Shown here: piece by piece, positions 1-12,601 of the stretch | How positions within the stretch are numbered: position 1 is the first letter of the stretch | How the letters are laid out: each line of letters begins with the position of its first letter | Assembly (NCBI RefSeq): GCF_032884065.1 | Contig: NW_027062876.1 | Location: forward strand, 1 to 64,000 | DNA length: 64,000 nt | Direction: 5' to 3' | DNA from: Artemia franciscana | Taxonomy: Eukaryota > Arthropoda > Branchiopoda > Anostraca > Artemiidae | Notes under the pieces: generated by a model | What the model saw: only the letters and a program-made list of their open reading frames with translations | What the model was told of the DNA's origin: nothing | Databases searched by the model: none | Made by a program: the position numbers and the translations under genes

Positions 1-480
1 ACCTTATTGGGTACACTCTTATATCTAGTAATGATTAATGAAATTGGTAAGGAATTCCCAAAAAGATGTTAATATATAGACTTCATGGTGATCCTTGAAG
101 TATGTTATAGAAACATTAAAAGTACCTGCCTCAATATCCTAACTCATATTTGGATGAAGCTAAGAATTTACATATAAAAGTAAATTCCATTAAGTTGAAT
201 ACAGCCAAATGATGAGATACTACTGATGAATACTATGAATATAAATGATGAATACTACTGAACATTCTTGAAATCCACTTCTCATTTTCCTTGATCAAAT
301 TCCATCCAAAAGGGTAGCAAAACTTGTTAAGCTTCCTGGTGTCACAATTTTTAATAATCTTAAGCAAGAACTGCATATTTCAAGGATTCAAGACAAAGGG
401 TAGTCAAAACAAAAATTATTAAAATCAATTAAAATAACAAATAATACTTTGAAATGGCCAAATGTTGACAAAATTTTCAC
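1..480 (+). repeat. Diverged direct duplication, left copy
   Basis: This stretch aligns by eye to 2893-3360 in the same orientation. Shared landmarks include 'attaatgaaattggtaag', 'gatccttgaagtatgt' and 'ggatagtcaaaact'-like blocks. The copies differ by many substitutions and small indels, so the duplication is old. No coding sequence or known transposon end was recognised in it. Confidence 0.6.
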
Positions 481-1480
481 TATCAAAAATGAAGACATCT
501 TTGATTGTCAGTGTAAAGCTGACAGGAAGTGGATTATTCCAATATAATTTGGAGAGGTATATATGCAATATTGTGGAAAAAAGAAGTCATGTGACATATG
601 TCCTACAATTGCACTCCACAGGTCATATTAATTCTATTTTGTTCCTATACTTGAAACCATCTTATACTTTAACATGTTAAGCAGAGTTGAAGAGAAAGAA
701 TGTAATAAGAATAGGCAAGTCAAATGCACCAGCAAAGCAAATGTCCTTTTGAGAGGGTTTTTTTTTTAATTTCTGAAAATGTGTTTTCTAAATAATATTA
801 TACTATTAAGACTAAAGAAAATAATAAGTACAATTCTTGCAAATGACAAATACTGAAAATATCATTTCTCAATACCCAGTTTCTTAGAAACAAGTTTTTA
901 AACTTTTGGTTACTACAGGCTATTTTGGACCCTTAAGGATTTAAAATGTAAAAGAAGGGATTATTAAATTATGACAGAGCATAAAAAAGGCATCTTGTGA
1001 TAAATTCACCTTTCACTTAGCTAATTTATGTTGCAAACTGCAAATCCACAATATTCCTTAATAAATGTCTATAATTGGGCCTTTTCAGAAGGAGACATTC
1101 TTCCACAGAAACAAATAGGTTTCTTGTTCCTAATTTTATGCTTGTTCTCATGGCTTGGTTTGCATTTTTTTTTTTATTATTATTTATCCCCAGTCCTCCT
1201 CTATTGGTCTCATATAGGGTAAAGGCACCAACATTCAACAATGCAATTTTGAAACTATTGTCAAAATTTTGCTTCAAAACCGGATAACTCTGCTTAGTAG
1301 TGACTTGAAATATAATCTCTTGAAGTTGTCATTATATTTTGACAATGCAAAATGTGGACACTATATCCAATACACCCAGATAAAAAAAAATATTCAATTC
1401 TATCAATTTCTAGTTTCCAAAACAAAATGAGCTATTGATAATTTTTTAGCTATGTAATGTTCAAACTATCATTACTTGGT
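481..1480. other. AT-rich stretch, no gene recognised
   Basis: No credible gene is visible. A short plus-strand reading at about 490-610 contains a Cys-rich segment reading CGKKKSCDICPTI, which resembles the zinc-binding segment that precedes the endonuclease in Penelope-like elements. It is interrupted by a stop, and no reverse transcriptase or GIY-YIG core is seen nearby. The overlapping small open frames at 1026-1287 lie in T-rich DNA and look like chance. Confidence 0.4.
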
Positions 1481-1494
1481 TATTAAATAAAAAA

Positions 1495-2420
1495 CAATTC
1501 TTTTCAACTGAATATAAGGAGCAACATTAAAACTTAAAACAACAAGAAATTACACTATCTATAAAAGGGGCTGATCCCTGCCAAATGCCCCACTCTTTAT
1601 GCGAAAGTTTGACCATTTCTCACAACTCTACTTTTTCAAACAATAAAAAAACTTTATACTAAAGAGCAAGGCATTGAGGAGTGTACAATCCTTTCATATA
1701 TGGAGCATTTTCTGTTTGTTTCGAGTTTTAGTGTTGCTCCTTACTTTCAGTTGAAAAAAACTTGCTTTTTTATTTAATTTCTGAACGTTTTTGATTTAAT
1801 ACATGTTTTGATTTTGACTCTGGTTTTGAATAATTAAAACAAAATTTCCATATTATTTTTTTAATAAATGGCTTTCTCTTATTTTTAATTGAATAATTTT
1901 CAGAAAAACAGGGGTGGGAGAGGAGGCCTAGTTGCCCTCCAATCTTTTGGCAACTAGAACTTTCAATTTTTTTATGAATGTTTTTATTAGTAATTAATAT
2001 ATGTAACTTACAAAATAACTTAACTTTTGTAACATTAACTTATGTAACAAACTTCTATATTTGTATATTTTCATTATGTATTTGAGGAGGTTTGCCCTCT
2101 TGTTAATACCTTGCTGTTTACACTAAAGCTTAAATTTTCTCCCAATTCTTTAAGAATGACCCCTGAATCACAAAGGCCATAGAACAAACAGTTGAAATTA
2201 CTAAAAATGATTCAGAGTAAAGAACAGGGTATTTAGGAGGAGGTGAACCCCTCATATGTATAATAATTTATCTTTGTTTTAAGTTGTAATTTTGCTCCTT
2301 ACTTTCAGTTGAAAAAACTTATTCATATTTATTTCTTCATTATTTTTTGTTTTAAATAATGCTAGAAAATCCTGTGCCCCCTTCACGGACCATTAGTATA
2401 TGTAAACACTGGTCAAAATT
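1495..2420 (+). repeat. R-family repeat, copy R1 (partial)
   Basis: This is a copy of a dispersed family seen at least six times in the window. Its first part (1495-1765) is an imperfect foldback. The left arm runs from 'caactgaatataaggagcaa' through 'aaggggctgatccctgcc', and the right arm is the approximate reverse complement ending in 'gctccttactttcagttg'. A second, looser foldback module follows at 2085-2320. The copy is old and truncated after about 2420. No coding capacity was seen. Confidence 0.6.
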
Positions 2421-2892
2421 GGCCTCTAGTATAAGATTGATTTCTTTTGAGAATATCCTGTAATATCCTTTTTGACAGACACCAACTTTCAAACTATAGG
2501 TGACTCAGTCAATATTTCAATGAACATGTAAAACAGATGAGAGACAATTGGTGTCAAAATTCAAGGGTCCTCTTATCAAAACATAGTTGTCAAACCTATG
2601 AGTACTTTCTCAACAGCAAGATATTTTGATGACATTTGTAATATTTCACATGAAAAAAAATATGCCAGATTTTTCTATCATCTAAGGAACCTCTGATTGG
2701 CCTCATATTATGTTCATATTTTTAAGCATTTGACTTGGTTTACCAAACCACTAATTTATCCATTACTGAATAAATTTGAAGTAGCCTCTCTCAAGGTAAA
2801 TTTTATAATGTTTTTTTTTTTTTGAATTGATCCCAAGATGTAAAATACAAAATATTCCCTCAGAACCCCTCCCTAATTAGCATGGAATTCTT
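2421..2892. other. AT-rich stretch, nothing recognised
   Basis: No open frame, RNA gene or repeat boundary was recognised between the R1 repeat and the right copy of the direct duplication. Confidence 0.3.
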
Positions 2893-3360
2893 TAAGGAAC
2901 CTAGTTAGGAACACTCTTGTATGTATTGTTGATTAATGAAATTGGTAAGATTCCTTCAAAGGTGTTAATATTTAGATGACCTACTGATCCTTGAAGTATG
3001 TCATAGAACTATCAAAAATGACCCCATCAAAATAATACATCCATACCCATGTTTTTGACAAAGTTAAGAGTTTATACATAAAAAGTAAATTCCTCTTACT
3101 CAAATATGATGACAGTATTCCTCTTAGAATTTTTGAAATCCACTCCTATTTTCTTATACCATATCCTACCCAAAATACTAATTAAACACATTAAACTCTG
3201 TGGTGCTACAAGCTTCTGATAATCTTATGCAGGATATGCATGCTTCAAGAATTCAGGACTTTCTGCACAAAGGATAGTCAAAACTAAACATTTTTAGAGT
3301 GGATTAAAATGGTAGATTAACTTCAAAATATCCAAAGGTTTTGTCTAAATTTAGGAAAGG
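2893..3360 (+). repeat. Diverged direct duplication, right copy
   Basis: This is the partner of 1-480, in the same orientation about 2.9 kb downstream. The R1 repeat lies between the two copies. Either one dispersed repeat inserted twice or an old local duplication would explain it. Confidence 0.6.
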
Positions 3361-4060
3361 TATTTTCAGAGCCTCATAATTTGGGATACAGCAAAAAATG
3401 GTGAAGCTGAAAACAGTTTAGTTGTAGGCTAGGCTACTTTATTTAAGCAAAAGACAAATAAACAACAATTCACTTTTATAACACACAGGCTAGGTTTTAA
3501 AGGTAATCAAAGTTCACTACATAGACAAAGTAGAAGTTCAATAGACAAAGTAAAAGCCACTTGAAAATAACTTCCCAGGACATAAGCTACTTTAGTCAAT
3601 AGAGCACTACCTCAAAATGTCTCATTTTCCTAGTCTAACCCCTTTACAAGATAGCAAAAAGAAACTAAAGAAAACTTTCACCCTGAATTATGTTGAAAGC
3701 TATAAATTTGTCAGAAATCCATTAGGCTAGCCTATTAGGGCCATAAGACAGGGATTACATTACTAGAAGAGCAACCATGATATTTGGAAAATACATAAAA
3801 CAGAAAACATAATGGTACCAATTTCGTTATATTGGTATATTTTCCATAGAAAAATACAACAAATTGGGTATTTTCCAAACAGGCTTTTATTCTGTTTTTC
3901 AACTGTTGTATAGAATAGGCATTTTCCAATAATCCTTTTTTTCATTCCTAAATTGGAAGGCAATAAGATCTATACGTTTATTTAAATCCCAAATAAAATA
4001 CAAAATTAAACTCAGAACACTATTTATTTTCAGAACTTTAACTAAAAGATTCTCTCTTAC
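3361..4060. other. AT-rich stretch, nothing recognised
   Basis: Only short, low-complexity open frames occur here, including minus frames at 3735-3963 without recognisable motifs. If the candidate exon at 4061-4157 is real, this would be the start of its first intron, read on the minus strand. Confidence 0.3.
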
Positions 4061-4157
4061 CGCGCCATTTAAAATTCAAAACCCATTCTCCTTCTTTTAT
4101 TGCAGCAAAACGCGGCCAGACCAGCCCTTTTCCTTTTGACTCAACCATGGCTCCCAT
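4061..4157 (-). CDS. Candidate first coding exon (minus strand), unknown protein
   Basis: On the minus strand an ATG at 4157 (preceded by agca) opens 32 codons. The reading begins MGAMVESKGKG and includes GLVWPRFAAIKEGEW. It ends in phase 1 at a consensus-like 5' splice site (GCG then GTAAGAG, with the GT at 4060-4059). The frame also stays open about 26 codons upstream of the ATG. The surrounding 4040-4560 is visibly richer in CpG than its AT-rich neighbours, as around a promoter or first exon. I do not recognise the protein and found no second exon downstream (towards position 1). The call rests on composition, start context and donor only; a chance frame remains possible. Confidence 0.3.
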
Positions 4158-5590
4158 TGCTAAGATTTCGCACAAAATCCTGCGACATACGACACAAAAC
4201 CATCGGTTTTCTTGCAATGTCGGATATGTTGAATAAGTTCAACTCATACAACAAATTGCATGGGTTGTTCTGATTAAAAAAAAATCGTAAACAAAGTCAC
4301 AGAGCTGATTGAAAAGCTAATTCTGGCTGTTAGGTGCCAGACCATATTATGTTCCAATTATCACGATATGATCACAAAGAATCACAAGTTAGAGAACCTG
4401 ATTAGGATTCTTCTAGAGTTCGTCGAAGCGACGCAGAAGTCTGCGTTTCTTTATGAACCACCATGTAATTCTGTTGTACATCTGTTTGGTCAGAAAAAAA
4501 ATCGTGTCGGGATGGACGCAGCAGTGGGTGCTTAAGTCACTCTGTGAGGTGAACAGACCTACTGAGTAGGTTCTAGATTTCAAACTTTTCATCTCTAGTT
4601 GCAATTAACTTTAACATTTTTCATTTCTTCAAAAGCGAGTTTTGTTTATGGTTAATAAAAAAGAATTTAGTACTCAAATATGAATAAAAAAAAAATAAAA
4701 GCTAAAGTTTTTTCTGAAATTTAATAGCACCATGTAATAGACTCAAGGAAACTAATATAGAGCTCTTTTTAGTTTTTTGTGCTCTTTAATTCTGGTTGTT
4801 CCATTGATTTTCTTCATTTATTCAGACCAAAAAAGTAAAAATAAAATCTATATTTTGAATTGCGGAAGTCACCATGAAATATCTTGTGATTTCTTTTAAA
4901 TATTCTGTTTTTATTATTATACCACTCACAAACATATTATTGAAGCATTTTTGAAGTGACATTACATTAAATAGATTTTATTTAAAGTTGGATATTCTTT
5001 AAATATCGGTATTAACTCCAAATAGGGTCTTGTAGAAAAATTCTGGAGCCATATATGATTTTAATGGTAAATATTTAAAACACATGGTTTATAATATCTA
5101 GTTGTGTATTTGGGAATAGTCTCACTGACACACTTACAGGCTAACAAAGGCTAGAAACGCACAGACACACCCACACCGGCATGAAAATGATTCACTAACA
5201 CATTATCATTTGTTAACATTAACAAATGATTAATTGATCGTTGCTAGAAGGTGAGACAAACAGAGGCCAGAGTCTTTAAAAACAAAGCAAAAATTAGCGA
5301 GAAATTTTTAAAACATGAGCCGGTCAGGTCAGACAATGTTTTACTCTAATAGGTCAGATGCAATACAGATAAGTAGGAAATAAATATAAAGCCTTTAAAA
5401 AGAATAATTCAGAATTTTTTGCTCCAAAGCCAACACTGCTTGCACAGTGCTTGGTTTCCTTTGGGTAGAATCCTTGAAAATCAAGCTAATAATAAGCTGG
5501 ATAACGTTTAGCCTCAAACCCAATCCTAATTTTTGTTTTGCTTATCCTTGGTTCACCTTGCTTTACTTCTAGCTAAAAACAGACATTTTG
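4158..5590. other. Mostly AT-rich, no gene recognised
   Basis: The first 400 bp are CpG-richer and would be upstream of the candidate minus-strand exon at 4061-4157. They could hold its promoter, but no specific promoter element was identified. The rest is AT-rich without a recognisable gene. A short palindromic AT stretch, 'catttgttaacattaacaaatg', lies near 5207-5228. Confidence 0.3.
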
Positions 5591-6170
5591 AGTGATCCAC
5601 CAAATTTTATTAATCTTTGGTTGTAAGTTTATGCAACAATACAATTCAAAGGTTCAAAAGATTTTAACGGTTTCAAAAACAATATGTAGCCTAGCCTATG
5701 CCTACAATAAGCTAGTATATATTAATAATGACCTTAAGCTGAAAACATATTATATATTTGTTTTTTTTTTTCATCAAATGAATTCGAGAACGGCAACAAG
5801 ACATGACCCTTAAAAGTTACTGAGGCAAACACTTCCAGAATTTTGGAATAAGGATGCCCAAGGATCATACTGGGATTGCCTCTCAGCAACCAAATCCCAA
5901 ACACAATTATCAGCCAACAATTCTACCAGAAGTACAATATCAGAATTATATTTTAACGTTACCACTTGCCTGGTTTAATCATTTAGTTATGTTTGCCTAA
6001 GATCAGCGAAAATTCTTATAAATCAAAGCTTCCACTTTAAATTGGCACCTGAATGAAGGAAACACGTGGAGGACAGTGCAAAACTTGGCTAAACACCATC
6101 AAATCTGACCTTAAGCCAATCAGTGAACTCTAAAGGTATGGTTGATGATGGGACCCTTCATGGCTTGAAA
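5591..6170 (+). pseudogene. LINE 3' end relic (family Y, copy 1)
   Basis: This segment is similar along its length to 43610-44155. Shared landmarks include 'acatgacccttaaaag', 'caaatcccaaacacaattat' and 'aattcttataaat'. Near 6060-6120 the plus strand can be read in broken frames as a short basic segment with GGQCKTWLNTIKSDL. That resembles the C-terminal tail of RTE/CR1-type LINE polymerases, which ends in a Gly/Arg-rich stretch followed by a Trp-containing helix. No RT core is present. It is a 5'-truncated, decayed LINE tail, clade unassigned. Confidence 0.4.
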
Positions 6171-6734
6171 TCGTCACCCAATTAAACCATACCTATGACC
6201 TGTGAAATTTGGCATTCTCTCTAATCATGCTACCAGGCAGAGCTACAGAGTATATAAGCAAGTAAACATTACGGTTCTAGACCATTGAAATTGAAATCAC
6301 CGGGGCTGATCTCCATTTTGTACCCCTTCAGCCAGGAAGGACAGTGACGGGAGAATGGCGTCCAGCCATCCTAAACCTTTGCACACCCTTTCTGGTTACC
6401 TTTCCTAGATTTCTCCATTTACTCATTTAGAGCTGGATAATGGATGAGCTTACAGATTCACACTACTGACCCTGTCCCAAACCAAATAACTGGCCGTGCC
6501 AGGGACCGAGCCTGTGCATAAGTGTGTGTATTCTGTAGCAGTGTAAGATATAGGTTTATTTCACTAATTTTTTTTCAAAACCATGAAAACTGAAAAATAT
6601 AAACTTTCAAAAAGTTAGTTGGATCACATTTTCTAGAAATAAACTGCAAAAAAGGTTATAACGCTTAGATCAAGTTTTACGGACAATAGTTACGCAAAGA
6701 TCATCATATCGGGCAAAAAAAGTTCATTTCTTTG
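6171..6734. other. Unassigned stretch
   Basis: It has a slightly higher GC content around 6290-6500 than its neighbours but no open frame with recognisable domains. It is followed by A/T-rich DNA that grades into the R2 repeat. Confidence 0.3.
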
Positions 6735-8400
6735 TGAATTTAAAAAAAAAATGTTTTTTAACTGAAAGAAAGGAATGATATTTAAACTTAAAACGAACAG
6801 AAATTACTCCGTGTATGAAAGGGGCTGAAACTTCGCGCTAAAGTATGAGTCTTTTCTCTCAACTCTACTTTCTAAAACAGTAAAAAAATTGCGTAAGGAG
6901 CGGGGTGTTGAAGGAGGCACAGTCCCTTTCATATACGCAGTAATTTCTGTTCGTTTTAAGTTTTAATATCGCTCCTTACTTTCAGTTTAAAAAACCTGTT
7001 TTTTTTATTTAATTTCTGAACGTTTTTGAATTAATGCATGTCTTGATTTTGGCTCTCCGCACATGAATAATTAAAAAGAAATTTGCATATTAATTTATTT
7101 TTATTACTAAATGGCTTTCTCATAGTTTAAAAGGAGCGGGGACTAGGCCTAGTTACCCTCCGATTTTTTGGTTATTTAAAAAGGAAAACTAGAACATTTA
7201 ATTCTTAAGAAGGTTTTTATTAGTAAAAATATACGTAGCTTACGAATTAACTTACGTAACGAACTTCTATATTCGTATGTTTTTGTTACGCATATGAGAA
7301 TTTCACCCCCTCGTCAATACCTCGCTTTTTACACTAAAGCTTAAATTTTGTCCCAATTCCTTAAGAATGACCCATGAACAACAAAGGCTGTAGAATAAAT
7401 AGTTGAAATTAATAAAATTACTTTAGCGTAAAGAGAGAGGTATTAGGAGTAGGTGAACCCCTAATATGCGTATTAACTTCTCTTCGTTTTAAGTTTTAAC
7501 GATACTCCTTACTTTCAGTTGAAAAAACTTTTCTTTATTAATTTTTTCAGACTTCTTAAAAAATCCTAAGAAATCTTGCACCCCTTCATGGGAATTCCTA
7601 TCCCCCATGACAAATTCCTCCATGGAAAATTATCCCGCATAACCCCCTCTTCCAACCAAAAATCCCCCTGATAGCGTCTGTACACTTCCCAATAATCATT
7701 ACTATGTGTAAACACTGGTCAAAGTTTGTAACTCGCAGCCCCTCTCACAGGGACTGAGGGGGAGTACGTCATCCCCAAAGACATAGTTATTAAGTTTTTC
7801 CACTATTTTAAATAAAATGGCTATCTCAGAATTTTGATCCTGTGACTTTGAGAAAAAATGATCGTGGGAGGGGGGCACAGGTGCCCTCCAATTTTTTGGT
7901 CACTTAATAACGGCACTGAAACTGTTAATTTCCGTTAGAATGACCCCTAATACGGCATTCTAAAACCACTGGGTTAGTACGATCACCCATGGGAAAAAAC
8001 AACCACAAAAAAACAAACAAATAGACACGCATTCGTGATTTATCTTGTGGCAAAAAATGCAAAATTCCACCCTTGTGTAGATAGGAGCTTGAAACTTTTA
8101 CTGTAGGGTTCTCTGATACGCTGAATGTGATGGTATGATTTTCATTAAAATTTCGTTGCTTTTAAGGGTTTTTTCCCCCTATTAACTAAAATCAGACAAA
8201 TTTTCTTGAACTCGTAACTTTTGATGGGTAAGTTTAAACTTAGTGAAACTTATTTATTTAAAATCAGCATTAAAACACAATTCTTTTGATGTAACAATTG
8301 TTATAAAAACTCCTTTTTTATAGTTTTGTTCATTATTGAGCCAGATCGCTCCTTACTACATTTTGCTACCACAGACTGTTTGATAGAAAAGCTGATTGAA
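6735..8400 (+). repeat. R-family repeat, copy R2 (long)
   Basis: This is one of the longest copies of family R. In order it holds: an imperfect foldback at 6742-6995 with arms of about 110 bp; a spacer; a second foldback module at about 7290-7535; then a unique tail. The tail includes 'ggtgccctccaattttttgg' (near 7880), a segment reading 'gtagataggagcttgaaact' (near 8080) and a terminal block ending in 'gctaccacagactgtttgatag'. The tail module at 7850-7960 is the same sequence type that builds the tandem arrays at 13.4-15.2 and 22.7-24.65 kb. No protein is encoded that I can support. Confidence 0.65.
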
Positions 8401-8755
8401 GCAAATAATAAAGGGAAATTTGAACTTTTTATTGAGGGTGGACAATAAAGCTTTAAGTAAACTGGGGCTAAGGACAAGTTTATGTATTTTTTTGCTTTCC
8501 CTAAAGGTGACTTGATTTCTTTAATGAGTATACAATAGTAACGAGAACGCCAGAAATCGTACCAAAAATAACGAACAACTTTTAACAATGTCTAACGTAA
8601 GTAGAGGTCAATTAATAGAACTATGTGAAAAAATTACTATATTTTTTATTTGTTCTCTGAATGCTTCATCAATAGTTTTATGCCGGGAAAACAAGCATAA
8701 AACACGAGTACTTTAGTTGTGATAAAAACACAACTAAATTCAAAGATAAAATAGA
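8401..8755. other. Unassigned stretch between R2 and X1
   Basis: AT-rich, with no gene or repeat boundary recognised apart from the ends of the flanking families. Confidence 0.3.
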
Positions 8756-10245
8756 CCTACGTTGCTGGGGCAACGTGAAGTGTTGCCGCAACCTTCGTCC
8801 GGTTTCGCAAACTACAGTGTTGCGAGGGCAACCCTTTAGTTTTGTTTCTTCGCTACCGATCATTAATCACAAGACCAAATGCTACTCCTCAGCGTTGAAA
8901 AAACAACAACTACAAAATGATATCGAAAGAAGGGACTAAATTGACTTTGCAGCCAAATGAGCCTTGTCCTTTTCAATTGTTGACATCTCGACGGATGTAA
9001 ACTTGGAGCATATCTTATATAATCTATTTGGTATTATAAAGCTATCCACAACTTTTCAGGATTAAAATCCCATAAGGGACACTAATTATTACGAAACTAC
9101 CTCATTGTTTTACGTTATTGTTTGTACCCGTTGCATAAACACTTAATTCTGTCAGATTTAAAGAGATCGAATACAATGTGCACCAATTTGCACAAATTTC
9201 TTGCCCAAAGTGAACAAATTCTTGCTTACAAGTCCTTCTCCCGTGACAGACGTAAAGATCACCGAATACAAATAAATGGGTACAGCAACTAGCAAAATTT
9301 GCAAAAATTTCCAGCCCAAAGTGAAAAGATTCTTACTTACAAGTCCCTCTCACGTGAGAGACATCAAGCTCACCGGCAAAAAAAAAACAAATCGGTACAC
9401 CAACTAGCAAAGGTTGAAAACCCCTCACAACTGAAGATGATTCTAGCCCAACAGCCGATTATTACTTACAAGTCCCCCACATGTCTTACCACTGGAACCG
9501 AATTGGTTTAACCATCAAATGCACCGGAGACAAATAATAGGTACACCAACAAGCAAAAGTGGCAAACCCCTCATTGCCGAGGATGATTATGAGCTAACAG
9601 CTGATTCTCGCCCAAAGTGATTCGATTCTTACTTTTAAGCCCCTCTCCCGTGATAGGCATCAAGTTCAAGGAAACAAATAAATGTATACGCCAACTAGCG
9701 GAGTTGCAAACCCCTGCTCACTGAAGTCGACTGTAGCCTAACAGCAGATTATTACTTACAAGTCTCCTGCATGTCTTACCACTGGAACCCAATTGGTTTT
9801 ACAATCAAACGCACTGGAAACTAAAAATATATACACCAACTAGCAAAAGTTGCTAATCCCTCATTGTCGAAGGTGATTATTACCTAACAGCTGACTGTTG
9901 CTTACAAGTCTTCCATATGTCTCACAATTTGTATAAGCCTCGATTTTGTTTCAGTGTGTACCTTACTACTGAAGTTGTCAACCCCTTGAAACTTTCAAAC
10001 TGGTATACCTCATGAAGGAATTTTTGCAGCAAAAAATTGATGTCATATACTTTGATCAGTTCATCAAGAGCTATCGATTGCCCTCGAAAAAAAATTCTAT
10101 CGGTCTTAGTTAAAAAGTTGATTTTTTTTTGCTGTAGGCCAACTTTTTAACATCACCACTTAGAAAGGAGCAAAGGATAAGCTCCAATTTATTTAGCAAT
10201 GAGAGAGCTTTTAGAGTTTATTAGGCATATCCGATACCATTTTTC
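8756..10245 (+). mobile_element. X-family element, copy X1 (3' truncated)
   Basis: It starts with hairpin-rich sequence: 'cgttgctggggcaacg' and, near 8816, 'gtgttgcgagggcaac'. A block shared with 19681-20400 follows. Next come degenerate tandem repeats (about 9180-9930) built from 'cccaaagtgaacagattctt', 'acaagtccctctcccgtga' and 'ggtacaccaactagc' segments. The 3' part shares 'gtgtgtaccttactactgaa' and 'tcatcaagagctatcgattg' with the X copies at 21.5, 27.6, 51.3, 53.6 and 56.1 kb. The copy ends where the LINE at 10246 begins, so the LINE inserted into or truncated it. Confidence 0.6.
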
Positions 10246-12601
10246 TATATGGACTTCACCAGATGGCAGAACGTGCAGCCAGCCTGATGACCTCCTCTTC
10301 TCACACAACTGACGGATGTCTACTCGATGTGAGAAGCTACGGAGGTGCTGATATACAAACAGACCATAGCCTCATGGTTGCCAAGAGCCATCTAAATTTA
10401 AAAGCAACACAGGAAAACAATAAACCAACAACACACAAGCTCTTCAACGTTGAGAAACTGAACGACAAAGAAGCAACCCGAATGTTCCAGCTAGAACTTT
10501 CAAATAGAATTGAAGGCCCGCAGTCAGAATTAGAACCAAGTGCTGATGTCGAAAGTATATGGTAAAAAATGAAAACCACATAAAGAGAAGTTACAGAGGA
10601 GAAATTAGGCTATAAGGAGAAAAAGAAAGAAAGATGGATTTCTGAACGAATCTGGAAAATAATTGATGCAAGAAAATCAGCCAAACTTTCCATTCTGTTG
10701 GTCTCCGACGCATCTGAATTAATTGTTCTGCAAGACTCATATAGAGAAATAGACAAACAAGTAAAGAAGAATGCCCGGACCAACAAGAGGCAATTTACTG
10801 AATTCAAAGCAGCTTTGGCGGAAGAGGCAGCAAAGAAGGGAGATTCAAAAACAGTCTATAAAATAACCAATAAGATGATTGAAAACAAGCCTAACAGGAC
10901 TAATCTAATAAAGGATGAGAATTGAGTGCTTTCGACAGACCCTTTGAAGATTGACGAGAGGTAGGCACCCCACTTCGAGAACCTACTAAATAGACCGAGA
11001 GTAAAGGACCAAGATACCATTCCAGACACTTCATTTATGATTCTTGATGTAAATGAAGAACCACCGTCTCCACAAGATATCATAGCAGCCGTCAGAAAGC
11101 TGAAGAACGCAAAAATGCCAGGAGTATATGACATTACATCTGAGATGATAAAAACTTCAGTCTGCGACTCCATAAGAGTTTGTGTTGAATCGCTAACCCG
11201 TGCATGAAGCAGCCAGAAAGTGCCCAGTGACTGGACGAACAGAACCATTATTAAGCTCTTCAAAAAAGGCGATGCGATAGTTTGTGACAACTGGAGAGGT
11301 ATTAATATAATATCGATACCTAGTACACTTATGTCAATTATTATACTAGATCCCCTGCAGAAAAAACTGGACCAACATCTTCGTGATGAACAACACGGCT
11401 TCCGACCTGGAAGATCATGCGCAGACCTGATTTTCACACTAAGAATGCTGGTTAAAGACTCAAAGGAATGGAATAAAAAGCTGCATCTTCTTTCCAGTGA
11501 CCTATAAAAGGCTTTTGACTCGGTTGACCAAGAAATATTATGGAAAATCCTCAAATACTATGGAATACCCCCCAATATAGTAGAACTGATTATCACCCAG
11601 TACAAAGAAACAGAATGCAGTGTTAGAACTAAAAACGGAGTTACAAGATATTTCAAAATCATGATTGGTGTCAAGTAAGGATGTGTATTATCACCACTTT
11701 TATTGACAAAAGTAATTAACTACGTACTCAGACAGTCTCCGTGCTATGGAGAAAACGTCAACAGTAAGCGACTCACAGATCTTGACTTTGCAGATGATAT
11801 AGTACTGTTAGAAGACGCTAAAAAGATTGTTTAAAGCTGCTATTTGATGAAATCTCAGAAAAGCCCGAGAGGTCGGATTGTTGATCAACGCCGACAAATC
11901 GAAAAGTATGTCCGCATCTGCCCCCCCCCCCCTAGCTCTTCAATTCTCCGATAAAACTGTTGAACAGGTCCAAGAATTTAAATACTTAGGAAGCTGAATT
12001 GAAAATACCGGCGATGTAACATTTGAAATCAAGAGAAGGATTGGACAAGCATCAGGCACCGTCGACAGACTAGCACCAATTTGGAGAAGTAACAATAATT
12101 CACTTCGTTTAAAATTGTACCTGTTCAAGAGCAATGTGCTGTCTATATTGATGTACGCCAGTGAATGTTGGAAACTCATCCAACAACTTGAGAAACATAT
12201 CCTTGGATTTAAAAATATTTGCCTTTGAAGGATCCTTAAAATCAGTTGGTATCAGAAAATTATTAATAGGGAAATCCGACTGAAAACAACCCAGCCCATA
12301 GTAACCGAAGTTCTGAAGAAACGAAGATGGACATATTTTGGTCATGTTCTACGCATGCCCAGAGACAAACTGCTCTCAAGAGTGTGTCAGAGGCAGCTGG
12401 CAGCCTGAAGGAAGACGAAGACGAGGGCGACCAAAACACACACTGTGGAGGCAGTATGATTGTGACATGAAAGAGGCCAACATTTCCCTCACTCCACAAT
12501 GGGAAGATATCACTGCAGCCACACAGCTTCTTGATTAGTAGAGAGGTTTTGTTGACGCCCTATGCGCCACTGATGGCTCAAGAGGATCTAAGGTAAGGTA
12601 A
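10246..12601 (+). pseudogene. RTE-like LINE relic (5'-truncated endonuclease plus reverse transcriptase)
   Basis: A broken non-LTR retrotransposon. It starts inside the apurinic-like endonuclease, with WTSPDGRT at about 10250 and the catalytic-type DH in GADIQTDHSLMVAK at about 10345-10385. RT segments follow: a CDNWRGINIISIPS block (about 11285), HGFRPGRSCADLIFTLR (about 11395), KAFDSVDQEILWKIL after a stop at about 11505, GCVLSPLL after a stop at about 11677, and LDFADDIVLLED carrying the catalytic DD (about 11785). The C-terminal part has GHVLRMPRDKLLSRV (about 12338) and a GRPKHTLW-type tail. Multiple in-frame stops and frameshifts make it non-functional. It ends in a short tandem of aaggt units at 12590-12601, as RTE and CR1 LINEs often do. 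The clade is judged by motif resemblance only. Confidence 0.8.

Noticed and set aside
481-640. Cys-rich CGKKKSCDICPTI reading resembling a Penelope-like element zinc segment
   Set aside because: Too short, interrupted by a stop, and without any nearby RT or GIY-YIG motif.
10856-11554. 232-codon minus-strand frame
   Set aside because: The antisense shadow of the RTE-like LINE, whose plus strand carries the RT motifs.
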